In this document: positions 25,628-34,020 of the stretch, piece after piece
Numbering within the stretch: the stretch's first letter is position 1
How the letters are laid out: the number at the start of each line of letters is the position of its first letter
Assembly: GCF_018860665.1 (NCBI RefSeq)
Contig: NZ_JAHKPK010000053.1
Coordinates: forward strand, 1 to 45,733
From: Pacificibacter marinus
GTDB taxonomy: Bacteria; Pseudomonadota; Alphaproteobacteria; Rhodobacterales; Rhodobacteraceae
Direction of reading: 5' to 3'
Length of the DNA: 45,733 nt
Made by a program: the position numbers and the translations under genes
Notes under the pieces: generated by a model
The model's database searches: none
The model's input: the letters and a program-made list of their open reading frames with translations, nothing else
What the model was told of the DNA's origin: nothing

Positions 25628-25870
25628 AGAGACTCTCCTGAAAACTGTCGATTTACGTTCTCATGTGGGCGACCTCCATGTCAACGCAGCGCCCGCGTCA
25701 TTGCCCCGAACAACGTCGAGCATTCAGGTCTGGCAGGTGACCATTGAAGACGTGGTTTCTTATATAAAGACGTGTCAACGATTTATTTCGAGATGAAAAC
25801 CGAATGCCAACGGTTGCTGTTTCACCGTGATGATGATCGTTTAACAATGATGGCGGGTACTATTTGATTA
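25628..25870. other. Upstream region of the alpha-2-macroglobulin gene
   Basis: This AT-richer stretch must contain the promoter of the leftward A2M-pbpC operon; a purine-rich AGGAGAG precedes its start (about 25632-25640). No gene is recognised. Confidence 0.5.
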
Positions 25871-26155
25871 TTAAACGATCAGTTTATGCGGCTTTAGCAC
25901 CTTATATTCAGGCAGATGCTTGATCCGCCAAATTGGGCGACCCTCTACCCTTTGTTGAAAAGCTCTACCTATATTGCTGTTATAATCCAACTCATTCAGG
26001 TCTGGGTTGACTGTTCTTTTAGTCTTGTAAAAAAGTTGCTCTGAATAACCCCTTATGTATCGGAAGTTTGCTATCGTTATCCCGATCCGGCGTTTTGCAA
26101 GATACCGGATCGGGAAGGTGTACGCCGTTAGCCCCTTGTGGTGCGACCACGTAAT
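25871..26155 (-). pseudogene. Startless open frame, possible gene fragment
   Basis: On the minus strand 94 codons are open between TAG (26156-26158) and TAA (25871-25873), without an ATG or GTG near the front. The translation is basic and aromatic-rich (for example RRIGITIANFRYIRGY and WRIKHLPEYKVLKPHKLIV), with protein-like order, but no family is recognised. It could be the 3' end of a gene cut off by the IS110 element, or chance. It overlaps the hairpin at 26080-26115. Confidence 0.2.
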
Positions 26156-26240
26156 CTAGACTGGCGACCCTTCTCTTTCTTCAAACTCGAACAGTTGATT
26201 GGGGCGTATGACCCCGGAGCATAAGAAAGAGATTTAGAAT
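26080..26240 (+). ncRNA. Structured leader of IS110 element, candidate bridge RNA region
   Basis: Directly before the IS110 start codon (26241) several perfect inverted repeats are stacked. TCCCGATCCGG (26080-26090) pairs with CCGGATCGGGA (26105-26115). TCTCTTTCTT (26172-26181) pairs with AAGAAAGAGA (26223-26232), and inside it GGGG (26201-26204) pairs with CCCC (26212-26215). IS110-group elements are known to encode a bridge RNA in the noncoding end before the recombinase gene, made of stem-loops with internal guide loops, so this is the expected place and shape. The RNA itself is inferred; no promoter or end was proven, and the guide loops cannot be assigned without the element ends. Confidence 0.4.
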
Positions 26241-26325
26241 ATGGCACAGAATACGGATTTTGTCGGCCTTGATGTCGGTAAGTTTGAGATTTTTGTATAT
26301 GTTAGCAAAACTGGCGCGGCTTTTT
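26241..26325 (+). pseudogene. IS110-family transposase (recombinase), N-terminal fragment
   Basis: The first 28 codons read MAQNTDFVGLDVGKFE then IFVYVSKTGAAF, the typical beginning of an IS110/IS116 DEDD recombinase, with the first catalytic Asp in GLDVGK. At about 26322-26328 the sequence switches to an IS481 transposase in another frame. More than 90 percent of the gene is missing. Confidence 0.75.
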
Positions 26326-26902
26326 CGCCGCAAATACCATCTCGGTCCAATGCGGATCGTTTGGTATCTGGCGCGCTATCACGACATCAAAATGCCTGAC
26401 GCTACCGTTTCACGCCTCCTGCGGCGTCATGGGATGAACCGCCTTCCGCGCGGGACCAGCCTGCGCAAGGTCCACACCAAACGCTATCAAAAACAGGTCC
26501 TGTCCACAACAGTCAAATGGATGTTAAGGTCCTGATCTTAAAAGGAGAAAAGGGGAAAATCTGCGTCGTTTTCAATATACCGCTATCGGTGATGCAACGC
26601 GGGTGCGGGCCCTGAAAATCTACGAAAAACAAACCCAAGCCAATGCCATCGACTTCGCGGATCACATCATCGAAAAGGTCCCGCATCCGTGAGATCAGAA
26701 CCGATAACGGCCATGAATTCCAGGCAAAGTTGAACGTTCGCACAGATCTGACGGGCAAGAATTTTATCAGCTGCTCAGCTACAAAGATGATGTTGATTTA
26801 GAGGCCAAACTCGATGAATGGGAACGCTTTTACAACTTCCACAGACCGCACGGCGCGCACAATGGAAAGACAACTTTTGAGGCCCTCGGAGAAAAGCTAT
26901 AA
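26326..26902 (+). pseudogene. IS481-family transposase, decayed copy lacking its 5' end
   Basis: The piece starts at RRKYHLGPMRIVWYLARY and follows the transposase at 10043 closely, but with frame breaks: near 26505 (after YQKQV), near 26560 (LRRFQYTAIGDATRVRAL in a new frame), and at about 26690 (stop before IRTDNGHEF). Some 80 bases are missing at about 26727, between two short AGGCAAAGTT-like repeats. The C-terminus (KLDEWERFYNFHRPHGAHNG, ending TAA 26900-26902) is intact here, unlike in the other copy. No working protein is possible. The following 26903-27030 has no recognised gene and may contain the right IS end. Confidence 0.8.
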
Positions 26903-27030
26903 TCAGCAAATTGGATGTCTCAAGAGCAGCAGCAACTTACAGCACCCGATCACACACTCAAACCGTTCAGAAATTTCTTGCACCAATGGGGGTATCCATA
27001 CATGCAGTAAATGCTATCAAAGGGGCGGCA

Positions 27031-28248
27031 TCAAATCGCGATTGGTCCAGTTCTTATGAGAGTGGTCACGGCTTGAAGGGTCGGTTCCGTACCGTCTTGC
27101 AGAGCCGTGGTGAGCGCTGAAAGGAATTGATCACACTTGGCAAGCTGTGCTTCGCTGACGAATTCATCTGGCTTATGCCCTTGTGCCATGTGCCCCGGTC
27201 CGCAAATCACTGCGGGTATTGAAAGGCGTTCTTGGAACAGGCCGCCCTCCGTGCCGAATGCGACTTTAATGAGGGCGCTCTCTGGGTCCATCAGGGTGTT
27301 AAGAAAAGTAACGCTTGGGGTATCAACCGGTGTGTCTAAGCCTGGGTAGCCAGACACTTCTTTGATTTCAATGCACGCATCAGGAAAACGACTTTTATGT
27401 GGTGCGACAATTGCAGTCGCGTCCTTTGAGATGTTGGCAATAAGTGCATCAGGATCATCCGCCGCAATGTTACGTATTTCAAATTCGATATCACACAAGT
27501 TAGGCACAATATTTAGCGCTGTGCCCCCCTGCATCGTGCCAACATGCAGTGTGGAATAAGGAATATCATAGGCCATATCGCGGGCACCATTTTGTTCAAG
27601 CTCAGCTTGTTGATCTTGAATGCGCGCAATCAAGGCCGCGCCAAGGTGTAAGGCATTCAAGGCATCAGGGGCCAGTGCAGAATGCGCCTCTTGCCCATGG
27701 CAACAGGCATGTAACGCGCGCTTGCCTTTATGGCCTGTTGCGATGCGCATGCCTGTTGGTTCTCCGATAATACAAAGCGCGGGGCGTTCTGGCCGTTTGG
27801 CAAGAGAGTCCAGCATCCCGCGCACGCCGAGGCAGCCGATCTCTTCGTCATAAGAAATGGCGAGGTGTAAAGGCAGCTTTAATGGGGACTGGGCTGCTTG
27901 AATCATGGTGTAGATGGCCACGGCCAAAAAACCTTTCATGTCTGCCGTGCCGCGCCCATATAGATTTCCATTCTCACGACGCAATGTGTATGGACCGCTG
28001 CTCCAATTTTGGCCTGTCACGGGCACCACATCGCAATGCCCTGACATGACCACGCCGCCAGATCCTTGTGGTCCGAGGCTTGCCCAAAGATTTGCGCGCG
28101 TGCCATCGCTGCTGGTGAACCGCTCAAGCCGTACGCCAAGCGGGCCAAGCAGGCCTTCCACGTAGTCCAATAAAGCCAGGTTGGAGTGGCGTGACACGGT
28201 CTGAAATGAGACCAGCTTTGTCAGAATATCTAAAATCTCGGAGCTCAT
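27031..28248 (-). CDS. M20-family deacetylase (ArgE/acetylornithine deacetylase-like)
   Basis: The 405-residue metallopeptidase has the ArgE/DapE pattern: VVMSGHCDVVPV with the first metal His, LYGRGTADMKGFLAV with the bridging Asp, YDEEIGCLG with the catalytic Glu pair, IGEPTGMRIATGHKG, and the dimerisation lid with QEAHSALAP. The C-terminus holds the last metal His (GPGHMAQGHKPDEF). It removes an acyl group from an N-acyl amino acid; acetylornithine is one possibility. AGGAAATCTGA precedes ATG. As a catabolic locus gene next to LysR, DUF1028 and RidA it is more likely to act on an imported substrate than in arginine synthesis. The last residues (TTLIRTGPIAI) run toward the IS481 relic and may be altered. 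Confidence 0.88.
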   Translation of the reverse strand: MSSEILDILTKLVSFQTVSRHSNLALLDYVEGLLGPLGVRLERFTSSDGTRANLWASLGPQGSGGVVMSGHCDVVPVTGQNWSSGPYTLRRENGNLYGRGTADMKGFLAVAIYTMIQAAQSPLKLPLHLAISYDEEIGCLGVRGMLDSLAKRPERPALCIIGEPTGMRIATGHKGKRALHACCHGQEAHSALAPDALNALHLGAALIARIQDQQAELEQNGARDMAYDIPYSTLHVGTMQGGTALNIVPNLCDIEFEIRNIAADDPDALIANISKDATAIVAPHKSRFPDACIEIKEVSGYPGLDTPVDTPSVTFLNTLMDPESALIKVAFGTEGGLFQERLSIPAVICGPGHMAQGHKPDEFVSEAQLAKCDQFLSALTTALQDGTEPTLQAVTTLIRTGPIAI

Positions 28249-28260
28249 TCAGATTTCCTA

Positions 28261-29187
28261 TTATATCACGAGGCCGGGGAGTTTATTGGCGTCGGCGGCT
28301 TCGTGGCAGTGATCAATAAAGGCTTGAATCGTACGCGAAACATGGCTCGCTTTGGACAACGCAATCCCCAGTTGTAGTGGCGGCACATCGGTTTCCAGCG
28401 GGATAAATTTAAGGGGCATCCCATCCATAGACGTCTTTGAAACCGTGCGCATATTTGAAATGCCAAAGCCAAAGCCATTCGCGACCAAACACCGCTGAAT
28501 TGTGATCTCGGACGTCCGTTCTGCAATGCTGGGACGGCGGCTTAAACTGCGGAAAAAGGACAAAAAGTAATCAGAGCTATGCGGCATGTCGAGCAGTACC
28601 ATTTCGTGATCAATCAAGTCAGCCGCGGTTAACGAACTGGCACTGGCCAATGGATGATCGACTGCAACCATAACATAAGGTGGCAAGGGTTGCAGTGGTT
28701 GAAAGTCGATATCACTGTGCAATGAAAGATCGTAGGTCAATGCGATGTCTATTCTGGCAGAGCCTAAGGCATCGAATATCTGTGCTTGATCCAACTCGAT
28801 TTGATTGAAATCGACGTTGGCATGCTTATCCTCAAAACCGCGACGCAACTGTGGCACCATGACTTGAACGAATGTCTTTAGGCAACCAACCCTGAGCGGG
28901 CCGCGAACGCTGCCTGTATAGATATTCGCCATATCGTTGAGCTGTGCAGCATTGGCCAAAACTGCGCGGGCCTGTTCTGTGAAGCGCACGCCTGCAGGTG
29001 TCAGGACTGATCCTTGTGCATGGCGACGGGTAAACAGTTGAACGCCAAACCCTGCCTCAAGCTGCGCAATGGCTGATGACATTGACGGCGCTGTGACATT
29101 CACCATTTCAGACGCCAGAGCGATGCTTCCAGCTTCGCCAACCGCAATGAAATATTCAAGTTGTCTCAAAGTAAATCGTAACGGCAT
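28261..29187 (-). CDS. LysR-family transcriptional regulator
   Basis: The 308-residue protein has an N-terminal helix-turn-helix (FTLRQLEYFIAVGEAGSIALASEMVNVTAPSMSSAIAQLE) and a periplasmic-binding-like effector domain (RGPLRVGCLKTFVQVMVPQL from about residue 90). It lies twelve bases upstream of the deacetylase and reads in the same direction as the ABC-transporter block, an unusual arrangement since LysR genes are often divergent. It probably responds to the substrate or an intermediate of the 27-36 kb locus. Confidence 0.92.
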   Translation of the reverse strand: MPLRFTLRQLEYFIAVGEAGSIALASEMVNVTAPSMSSAIAQLEAGFGVQLFTRRHAQGSVLTPAGVRFTEQARAVLANAAQLNDMANIYTGSVRGPLRVGCLKTFVQVMVPQLRRGFEDKHANVDFNQIELDQAQIFDALGSARIDIALTYDLSLHSDIDFQPLQPLPPYVMVAVDHPLASASSLTAADLIDHEMVLLDMPHSSDYFLSFFRSLSRRPSIAERTSEITIQRCLVANGFGFGISNMRTVSKTSMDGMPLKFIPLETDVPPLQLGIALSKASHVSRTIQAFIDHCHEAADANKLPGLVI

Positions 29188-29248
29188 GATATGACTGGAC
29201 CTTTCTTGGAAGTTGCGCGTGCTTTGGATTTAAGCTCGTAAACTGTAG

Positions 29249-29923
29249 TTACTCGTCGCCCGGAACGCCATAAGAGGGCGCATCACGCGGGTCGAGCGCA
29301 CGGGTGACATATGTCTCCATCTGGGGCTGAAAAACGTCCCAAGAGGCTTCCAACGCCGTAATGGGGCAGTTTTCTGTCCAGTCACAACGCAGTTCTGCCA
29401 GAGGCCAACTTTCTTGATCAACCAACAGCAAGCCCGCAGAATGAACTGGCCCAGCTTCGCCGCCAGCCGTTAAGCCTGCCCGTAAAGCCCTCAAAAGCCG
29501 CTGGCCCAAATGACCCGTACTGTTAATAAAAGATTGTACCATGACTTCTGGCACATCTGCATCTGCTAACAGATTACCGGCGGCAGCTGTGTCTGGCCCT
29601 GTGGCTTCAGACCATAGACCTAAAACGTGAGTGCCTGAATAAATTGCACTTTGGCCTGAGCGATTAACTGCTAGAACTTGTCGGTAGCCCATATGTGGGC
29701 CACTGCGCTCTAGGATCGATAGGGCTTCTGAAGGGCTGGCGCCGCGTTCCATGAGATCAAGAGCATGTGGTCCCAATCGCGGATCTGTAATGTTTTGTGT
29801 CGCAACGGCACCAACCTTTGCACGTGCAAAAGAGCACCGTGCCGCAACTGCTGGGGATGACGATGATATCGCGACCCCGAACATTCCGGTGTCAGGGCAG
29901 TGGCCAATGATAGAAAAAGTCAT
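29249..29923 (-). CDS. DUF1028 family protein (putative Ntn-hydrolase-like)
   Basis: The 224-residue protein begins MTFSIIGHCPDTGMFGVA, then AISSSSPAVAARCSFARAKV and GAVATQNITDPRLGPHAL, the diagnostic DUF1028 front, with the ILERSGPHMGYRQVL and GNLLADADVP segments further on. The family has an Ntn-hydrolase-like fold and is often found beside peptidases, RidA and ABC transporters for nitrogen compounds. Its reaction is not established. TTGGAGAT precedes ATG 29923. Confidence 0.9.
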   Translation of the reverse strand: MTFSIIGHCPDTGMFGVAISSSSPAVAARCSFARAKVGAVATQNITDPRLGPHALDLMERGASPSEALSILERSGPHMGYRQVLAVNRSGQSAIYSGTHVLGLWSEATGPDTAAAGNLLADADVPEVMVQSFINSTGHLGQRLLRALRAGLTAGGEAGPVHSAGLLLVDQESWPLAELRCDWTENCPITALEASWDVFQPQMETYVTRALDPRDAPSYGVPGDE

Positions 29924-30016
29924 GTAATCTCCAAGGGGAAGGGCTCAAGGTGAACGTGGATGTGTTCAGGCTTAGCGCAGCAAGCGGCGCTAAGTCTTAA
30001 AGTTACACAATTAAAA

Positions 30017-30433
30017 TCAGTCGGGGATAACGGCCGTGGCATCAATTTCGACCAACCATTCAGGGCGCGCTAAGGCGACAACCACAAGACCGGTGCAGAC
30101 TGGGTAAACGCCTTTGATATAGCTTCCCATGGTTTTGTATACGGCCTCGCGGTGGCGTACATCCGTCAAATACACGACCAGTTTCGTAACGTGGCGCATC
30201 TCGCCGCCACATTCTTGCACAAGTTGGCGAATGTTGCTCATGACCTTGTGGGTTTGCTCTACTGGGTCGTTGCTTTGGATGTTTTCGGCCGTATCCAAAT
30301 CTTGGGGGCACTGACCACGCAAAAATATTGTCGTTCCGCCTTTGGCGATCACGGCTTGCGACAAATCGTTATCAAGATTTTGCTCGGGGTAGGTTTCTTT
30401 TGTGTTGAATTTGCGGTGGCGGATATGTGGCAT
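30017..30433 (-). CDS. RidA family protein (YjgF/YER057c/UK114)
   Basis: From ATG 30433 (AAAAGGAGC lies just upstream) the protein has 138 residues, close to the family norm. It shows GGTTIFLRGQCPQD, THKVMSNIRQLVQECGGEMRHVTKLVVYLTD and the end ALARPEWLVEIDATAVIPD, where RidA proteins place the Arg and Glu of the active-site pocket. RidA hydrolyses reactive enamine/imine intermediates; related subgroups act in amine and pyrimidine breakdown. Its place among DUF1028, GST and oxidoreductase genes suggests an imine-forming pathway. Confidence 0.9.
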   Translation of the reverse strand: MPHIRHRKFNTKETYPEQNLDNDLSQAVIAKGGTTIFLRGQCPQDLDTAENIQSNDPVEQTHKVMSNIRQLVQECGGEMRHVTKLVVYLTDVRHREAVYKTMGSYIKGVYPVCTGLVVVALARPEWLVEIDATAVIPD

Positions 30434-30493
30434 CGGAATGCTCCTTTTTATATCGCAGTGGTCATCTTTGGGGCGGCTAAGGTCCAAAGATAT

Positions 30494-31105
30494 TCAGGCC
30501 GTGGGGCGGGTGGCTATCAAGGCAGGGGTTTTCTCAAACGCGGCGTGCCAATGCGCCAAAGCAGGCCGCTCTTGTTGCCAAGACAGGTCGGGGAAACGAA
30601 AGTTGAGCCAGCCAAGGGCGCAGGCATAGCTGATGGCGCCGATGTCTTGGCATCGAGCATCTGGAATGTCGGCCTCCATAGCGTTGAGCGCATCCATGAC
30701 CTTTTCGGTTTGCTTTTCGATCCACAATGGCCAGCGGTGCTGTTCGGGGCGCAGCAGCGTTTCGTAGCGGATCAGCAATGCCGCATCCAGCAATCCATCG
30801 GCAAGGGCTTGGCGTTGCAACGCAGTCCAACGGGGAGCACCTGCGCGCGGGAATAACGCGCCATTTTTCTCGGTGTCGAGATATTCGCAAATCACGCGGC
30901 TGTCATACAACACAACACCATCTTCAGTCCGAGCCGCAGGGACTTTCGCCAGCGGATTATAGGTCTGAATGCGTGTGTCTCTGTCCGTGGGATGCGCAGC
31001 GCTGTCGAGCACCTCGATGGAGTCCTCAATCTGCAACATATGCGCCACAACCATCACCTTGCGTACGAATGGTGACGCCGACCCCCAATACAGCGAAAGC
31101 TTCAT
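30494..31105 (-). CDS. Glutathione S-transferase
   Basis: The 203-residue protein has the thioredoxin-like N-terminal domain (LYWGSASPFVRKVMVVAHML, with Ser/Tyr as the possible catalytic residue; NPLAKVPAART with the cis-Pro; DSRVICEYLD binding glutathione) and an all-helical C-terminal domain. Its start overlaps the stop of the quinone oxidoreductase gene by four bases (ATGA), so both are in one operon. The substrate is unknown; many short bacterial GSTs of this type act on electrophiles. Confidence 0.9.
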   Translation of the reverse strand: MKLSLYWGSASPFVRKVMVVAHMLQIEDSIEVLDSAAHPTDRDTRIQTYNPLAKVPAARTEDGVVLYDSRVICEYLDTEKNGALFPRAGAPRWTALQRQALADGLLDAALLIRYETLLRPEQHRWPLWIEKQTEKVMDALNAMEADIPDARCQDIGAISYACALGWLNFRFPDLSWQQERPALAHWHAAFEKTPALIATRPTA

Positions 31106-32103
31106 AGCGGCGCCTTTTGCGTTGCCAAGACGATCTTGCCAATATTGTTGCCGCTTTCTAAAAATGTGTGTGCCTGCGCCACATCGTCTAACGCGAAGGT
31201 TTGGGATATCACGGGGCGGACGCTTTTGTTGGCGATGAGGGGAAGAAGCTTTTCACGAACGTTCTGCGCGATCTCGGCTTTGTCCGTATCACTTTTGGGG
31301 CGCAGTGTGGATGAGCTGAGCCAAAGACCTTTTCGCATCACCAGCCCAAGATCCACGGGCGCGATCATGCCCGTCATGAATGCCAGACCGATGTGGCGCC
31401 CACCCTGCGCCATGCAGGCCAGATGCTTGTTGATCATATCGCCACCAAGAATGTCCAGCACGACGTCTACCCCGTGACCACCCGTCACGCGCATTATGTC
31501 TTCGGTGATATCCGCTGTACGGTAGTCAATGGCATGTATGCCCATCTGACTTAATGCCGCACATTTCTCAGCGCCGCCTGCGGTGACAAAAACGTCAGCC
31601 CCCCAAGCCGTCGCGAGTTGCGATGCCAGTGTGCCTATACCGCTGGCCCCCCCTTGAATTAAAACGCGATCACCCGTTTTGAGGGCCCCACGCTCAAAGA
31701 GATTGTGCCAAATTGTGAACAGACCTTCAGGAAGTGCGGCAGCCTCTGCCTTGGTTAGCCCTGCAGGAATTGGCAGGCAGTGATCTGCCTTTGCAGGTAC
31801 GTATTCAGCATATCCGCCAGCTTTGACCAAGGCCATCACATCTGTATTCTCAGATAGAGCATCCACACCCTCACCAAGGCGTGTGATGGTGCCTGAGACT
31901 TCTAGTCCAAGGATGTCGGAGACGTCTGCTGGGGCGGGCAAAGCGCCTGAGCGTTGCATAATATCCGGTCGGTTAATACCTGATGCTGCAACGCGAATAA
32001 GCACCTCTCCGGCTTTTGGTACGGGGATGGGGCGCTCAACAAGTTCGAGAACCTCTGGGCCGCCAGCTTTGCTCGCAATCACGGCACGCATAGTATTGGT
32101 CAT
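31102..32103 (-). CDS. NAD(P)H:quinone oxidoreductase / zinc-independent MDR alcohol dehydrogenase family
   Basis: The 333-residue protein belongs to the medium-chain dehydrogenase family, TP53I3/PIG3-like subgroup: GVLIRVAASGINRPDIMQRSG-type front (here VLIRVAASGINRPDIMQ), LGLEVSGTITRLGEGV, and the NADPH-binding VLIQGGASGIGTLASQLA with the AxxGxxG signature. It lacks the zinc cysteines of true alcohol dehydrogenases. It is translationally coupled at both ends, to the ABC ATPase gene before it and the GST gene after it. Confidence 0.9.
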   Translation of the reverse strand: MTNTMRAVIASKAGGPEVLELVERPIPVPKAGEVLIRVAASGINRPDIMQRSGALPAPADVSDILGLEVSGTITRLGEGVDALSENTDVMALVKAGGYAEYVPAKADHCLPIPAGLTKAEAAALPEGLFTIWHNLFERGALKTGDRVLIQGGASGIGTLASQLATAWGADVFVTAGGAEKCAALSQMGIHAIDYRTADITEDIMRVTGGHGVDVVLDILGGDMINKHLACMAQGGRHIGLAFMTGMIAPVDLGLVMRKGLWLSSSTLRPKSDTDKAEIAQNVREKLLPLIANKSVRPVISQTFALDDVAQAHTFLESGNNIGKIVLATQKAPL

Positions 32104-33221
32104 TCGACCTCTCCATTCAGTTTATAGATTGCAGGACCACGGGACGGTAACGCGATACCAACCTTGGTGCCTGCGATTGGCGCTTCACTTGCTGGCACAC
32201 GTTGCATCACGCGATTGTCCGCGGCGGCGCAGTCAAGATGCACTTCGGCGTAACTGCCTTGATAAACGGTCAAAGCAACGGTTGCGGGAATGCTTCCGGC
32301 CTCTCCGGCTTGCGTCAATTTGCATTGCTCGGGGCGGACAAATAATGTCACAGGACCGAGTTCAGGAAGATCATCTTGGTACGTTTCCAACTGCAACTGT
32401 GTTGCGCCGACCGTGAGACGCACAGAGGATTCGTCGCGGTCCACAAAAGTGGCAGAAAATAGATTTGCGTCGCCGACAAAAGTTGACACAAATTGGTTCT
32501 GAGGCCGGTCATAAATATCGGTCGGAGACCCGATTTGACGGATCTGCCCGCGAGACATCACTGCTATGCGGTCTGACATGCTCAGGGCCTCGCTTTGGTC
32601 GTGCGTGACAAACACTGTGGTGAGGCCGAGGCGGGTTTGGATTTCTTTGAGCTCGACTTGCATTGCTGTGCGTAAATTCCGATCAAGCGCAGAAAAAGGT
32701 TCATCCAAAAGCAGGACCTTCGGGCGAATAACCAAGGCCCGTGCCAGCGCAACGCGTTGCTGTTGACCGCCCGAGAGTTGATTGGGTTTGCGATCTGCAA
32801 AATCTTCAAGCTTGACCAGTTCCAATGCTTCTCGCACGCGTTCGGCCGTTTCCGCCTTAGACACGTGGCGCGTGCGCAAGCCGTAGCCAACGTTTTGCGC
32901 CACAGTCATATGCGGAAATAAAGCATAATTCTGGAACACGATTCCAATTTCACGTCGGTGTGGTGGCACTTGGGTGACAAGGTCGCGATTGATAAACAAT
33001 TCGCCACAATCCGCCTCAAGAAAGCCCGCAATCAGATTAAGCAGCGTGGTTTTTCCGCAGCCTGATGGGCCCAGCAAGGTGAGAAACTCTCCTTGACGAA
33101 TTTTCAGCCAGACTGGTTCTAGCGCGACGGTCCCAGAGAAAGACTTGCCAACACCATCGATCTGAACGGCTGGGTGTTGGGGTTTGTTCTGCGGAACGCT
33201 GGGGGAAATCTCATTCGACAT
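32100..33221 (-). CDS. ABC transporter ATP-binding protein (PotA-like)
   Basis: The 373-residue protein has the Walker A GPSGCGKTT, the Q-loop region QNYALFPHMTV, the signature LSGGQQQRVALARAL and Walker B VLLLDEPFSALD, followed by the switch His (FVTHDQSEAL). The C-terminal 120 residues form the TOBE domain found in CUT1/polyamine-type importers. ATG 33221 (MSNEIS) with AAGGTCC upstream is preferred over a longer frame; this gives an 11-base overlap with the permease gene before it. It powers import by the two permeases next to it. Confidence 0.93.
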   Translation of the reverse strand: MSNEISPSVPQNKPQHPAVQIDGVGKSFSGTVALEPVWLKIRQGEFLTLLGPSGCGKTTLLNLIAGFLEADCGELFINRDLVTQVPPHRREIGIVFQNYALFPHMTVAQNVGYGLRTRHVSKAETAERVREALELVKLEDFADRKPNQLSGGQQQRVALARALVIRPKVLLLDEPFSALDRNLRTAMQVELKEIQTRLGLTTVFVTHDQSEALSMSDRIAVMSRGQIRQIGSPTDIYDRPQNQFVSTFVGDANLFSATFVDRDESSVRLTVGATQLQLETYQDDLPELGPVTLFVRPEQCKLTQAGEAGSIPATVALTVYQGSYAEVHLDCAAADNRVMQRVPASEAPIAGTKVGIALPSRGPAIYKLNGEVE

Positions 33222-34020
33222 TGAGGACCTTTTCAAGACGGAAGAATTTATGCACGACGAGAAGCAGGGCAGCGACGGCAATCACGTAAATGACTGAGAC
33301 GGCGGCCAGCGTTGGGTCAGCGTATTCGCGGACGTAGTTGTACATCGCGACGGGGAAAGTCTGGGTGCTTTGGTTCACGACAAACAGTGAGGCCGTAAAC
33401 TCGTTGAACGACAAAATGGCAGCAAAGAGCGCGCCAGAAATAAGACCCGGCACCAAAAGCGGAAGCGTAATGGTCAGCAAAACACGCAGCGGGGATGCAC
33501 CAAGGCTTTCCGCGGCCTGTTCATAGCGGCGCTCGAAGTTTTGCAATGAAACGTAGACAGAGCGGATCACAAAAGGCAGCACGATGATGACATGAACGCC
33601 AATCACCAGCCAAATTGTTCTCGGCAAAGACGCCGCTGTGGACAGGATAAGCAAACCAAGACCAATGGTGAAATTGGGGATGATCAAGGGCGACATGAGA
33701 ATGCTGTTCAACACAGATTTCAATGAGAACTCATAGCGGTTCAAAACATATGCAAAGCCTGAACCTGCGATCATGGCACATGTCGCACCAATGGCCGCAA
33801 TCTTAAGTGAATTGACCAGTCCTTTCCCAAAATCCCGATACTCAATGGCGTTCGTATACCAGCGTAGTGACCAGTTTTTCGGAGGAAAAGATAGGATCGC
33901 ACTGTCGTTAAAGGAGGCGATAAAAACCACTAAAAAGGGGAGCAGCACAAAGCCGAGGATCATGGTCAAAAGAATCCGGCCACTCCAGTCTAGCAGATGA
34001 TCAAAGAAAGACTTTTTCAT
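33211..34020 (-). CDS. ABC transporter permease (PotC-like)
   Basis: The 269-residue protein has six predicted membrane helices and the EAA coupling loop YEQAAESLGASPLRVLLTITLPLL. It resembles the PotC/YdcV permeases of spermidine/putrescine-type importers. Its start codon shares a base with the stop of the other permease gene (TAATG), as usual in such operons. Confidence 0.92.
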   Translation of the reverse strand: MKKSFFDHLLDWSGRILLTMILGFVLLPFLVVFIASFNDSAILSFPPKNWSLRWYTNAIEYRDFGKGLVNSLKIAAIGATCAMIAGSGFAYVLNRYEFSLKSVLNSILMSPLIIPNFTIGLGLLILSTAASLPRTIWLVIGVHVIIVLPFVIRSVYVSLQNFERRYEQAAESLGASPLRVLLTITLPLLVPGLISGALFAAILSFNEFTASLFVVNQSTQTFPVAMYNYVREYADPTLAAVSVIYVIAVAALLLVVHKFFRLEKVLNVE

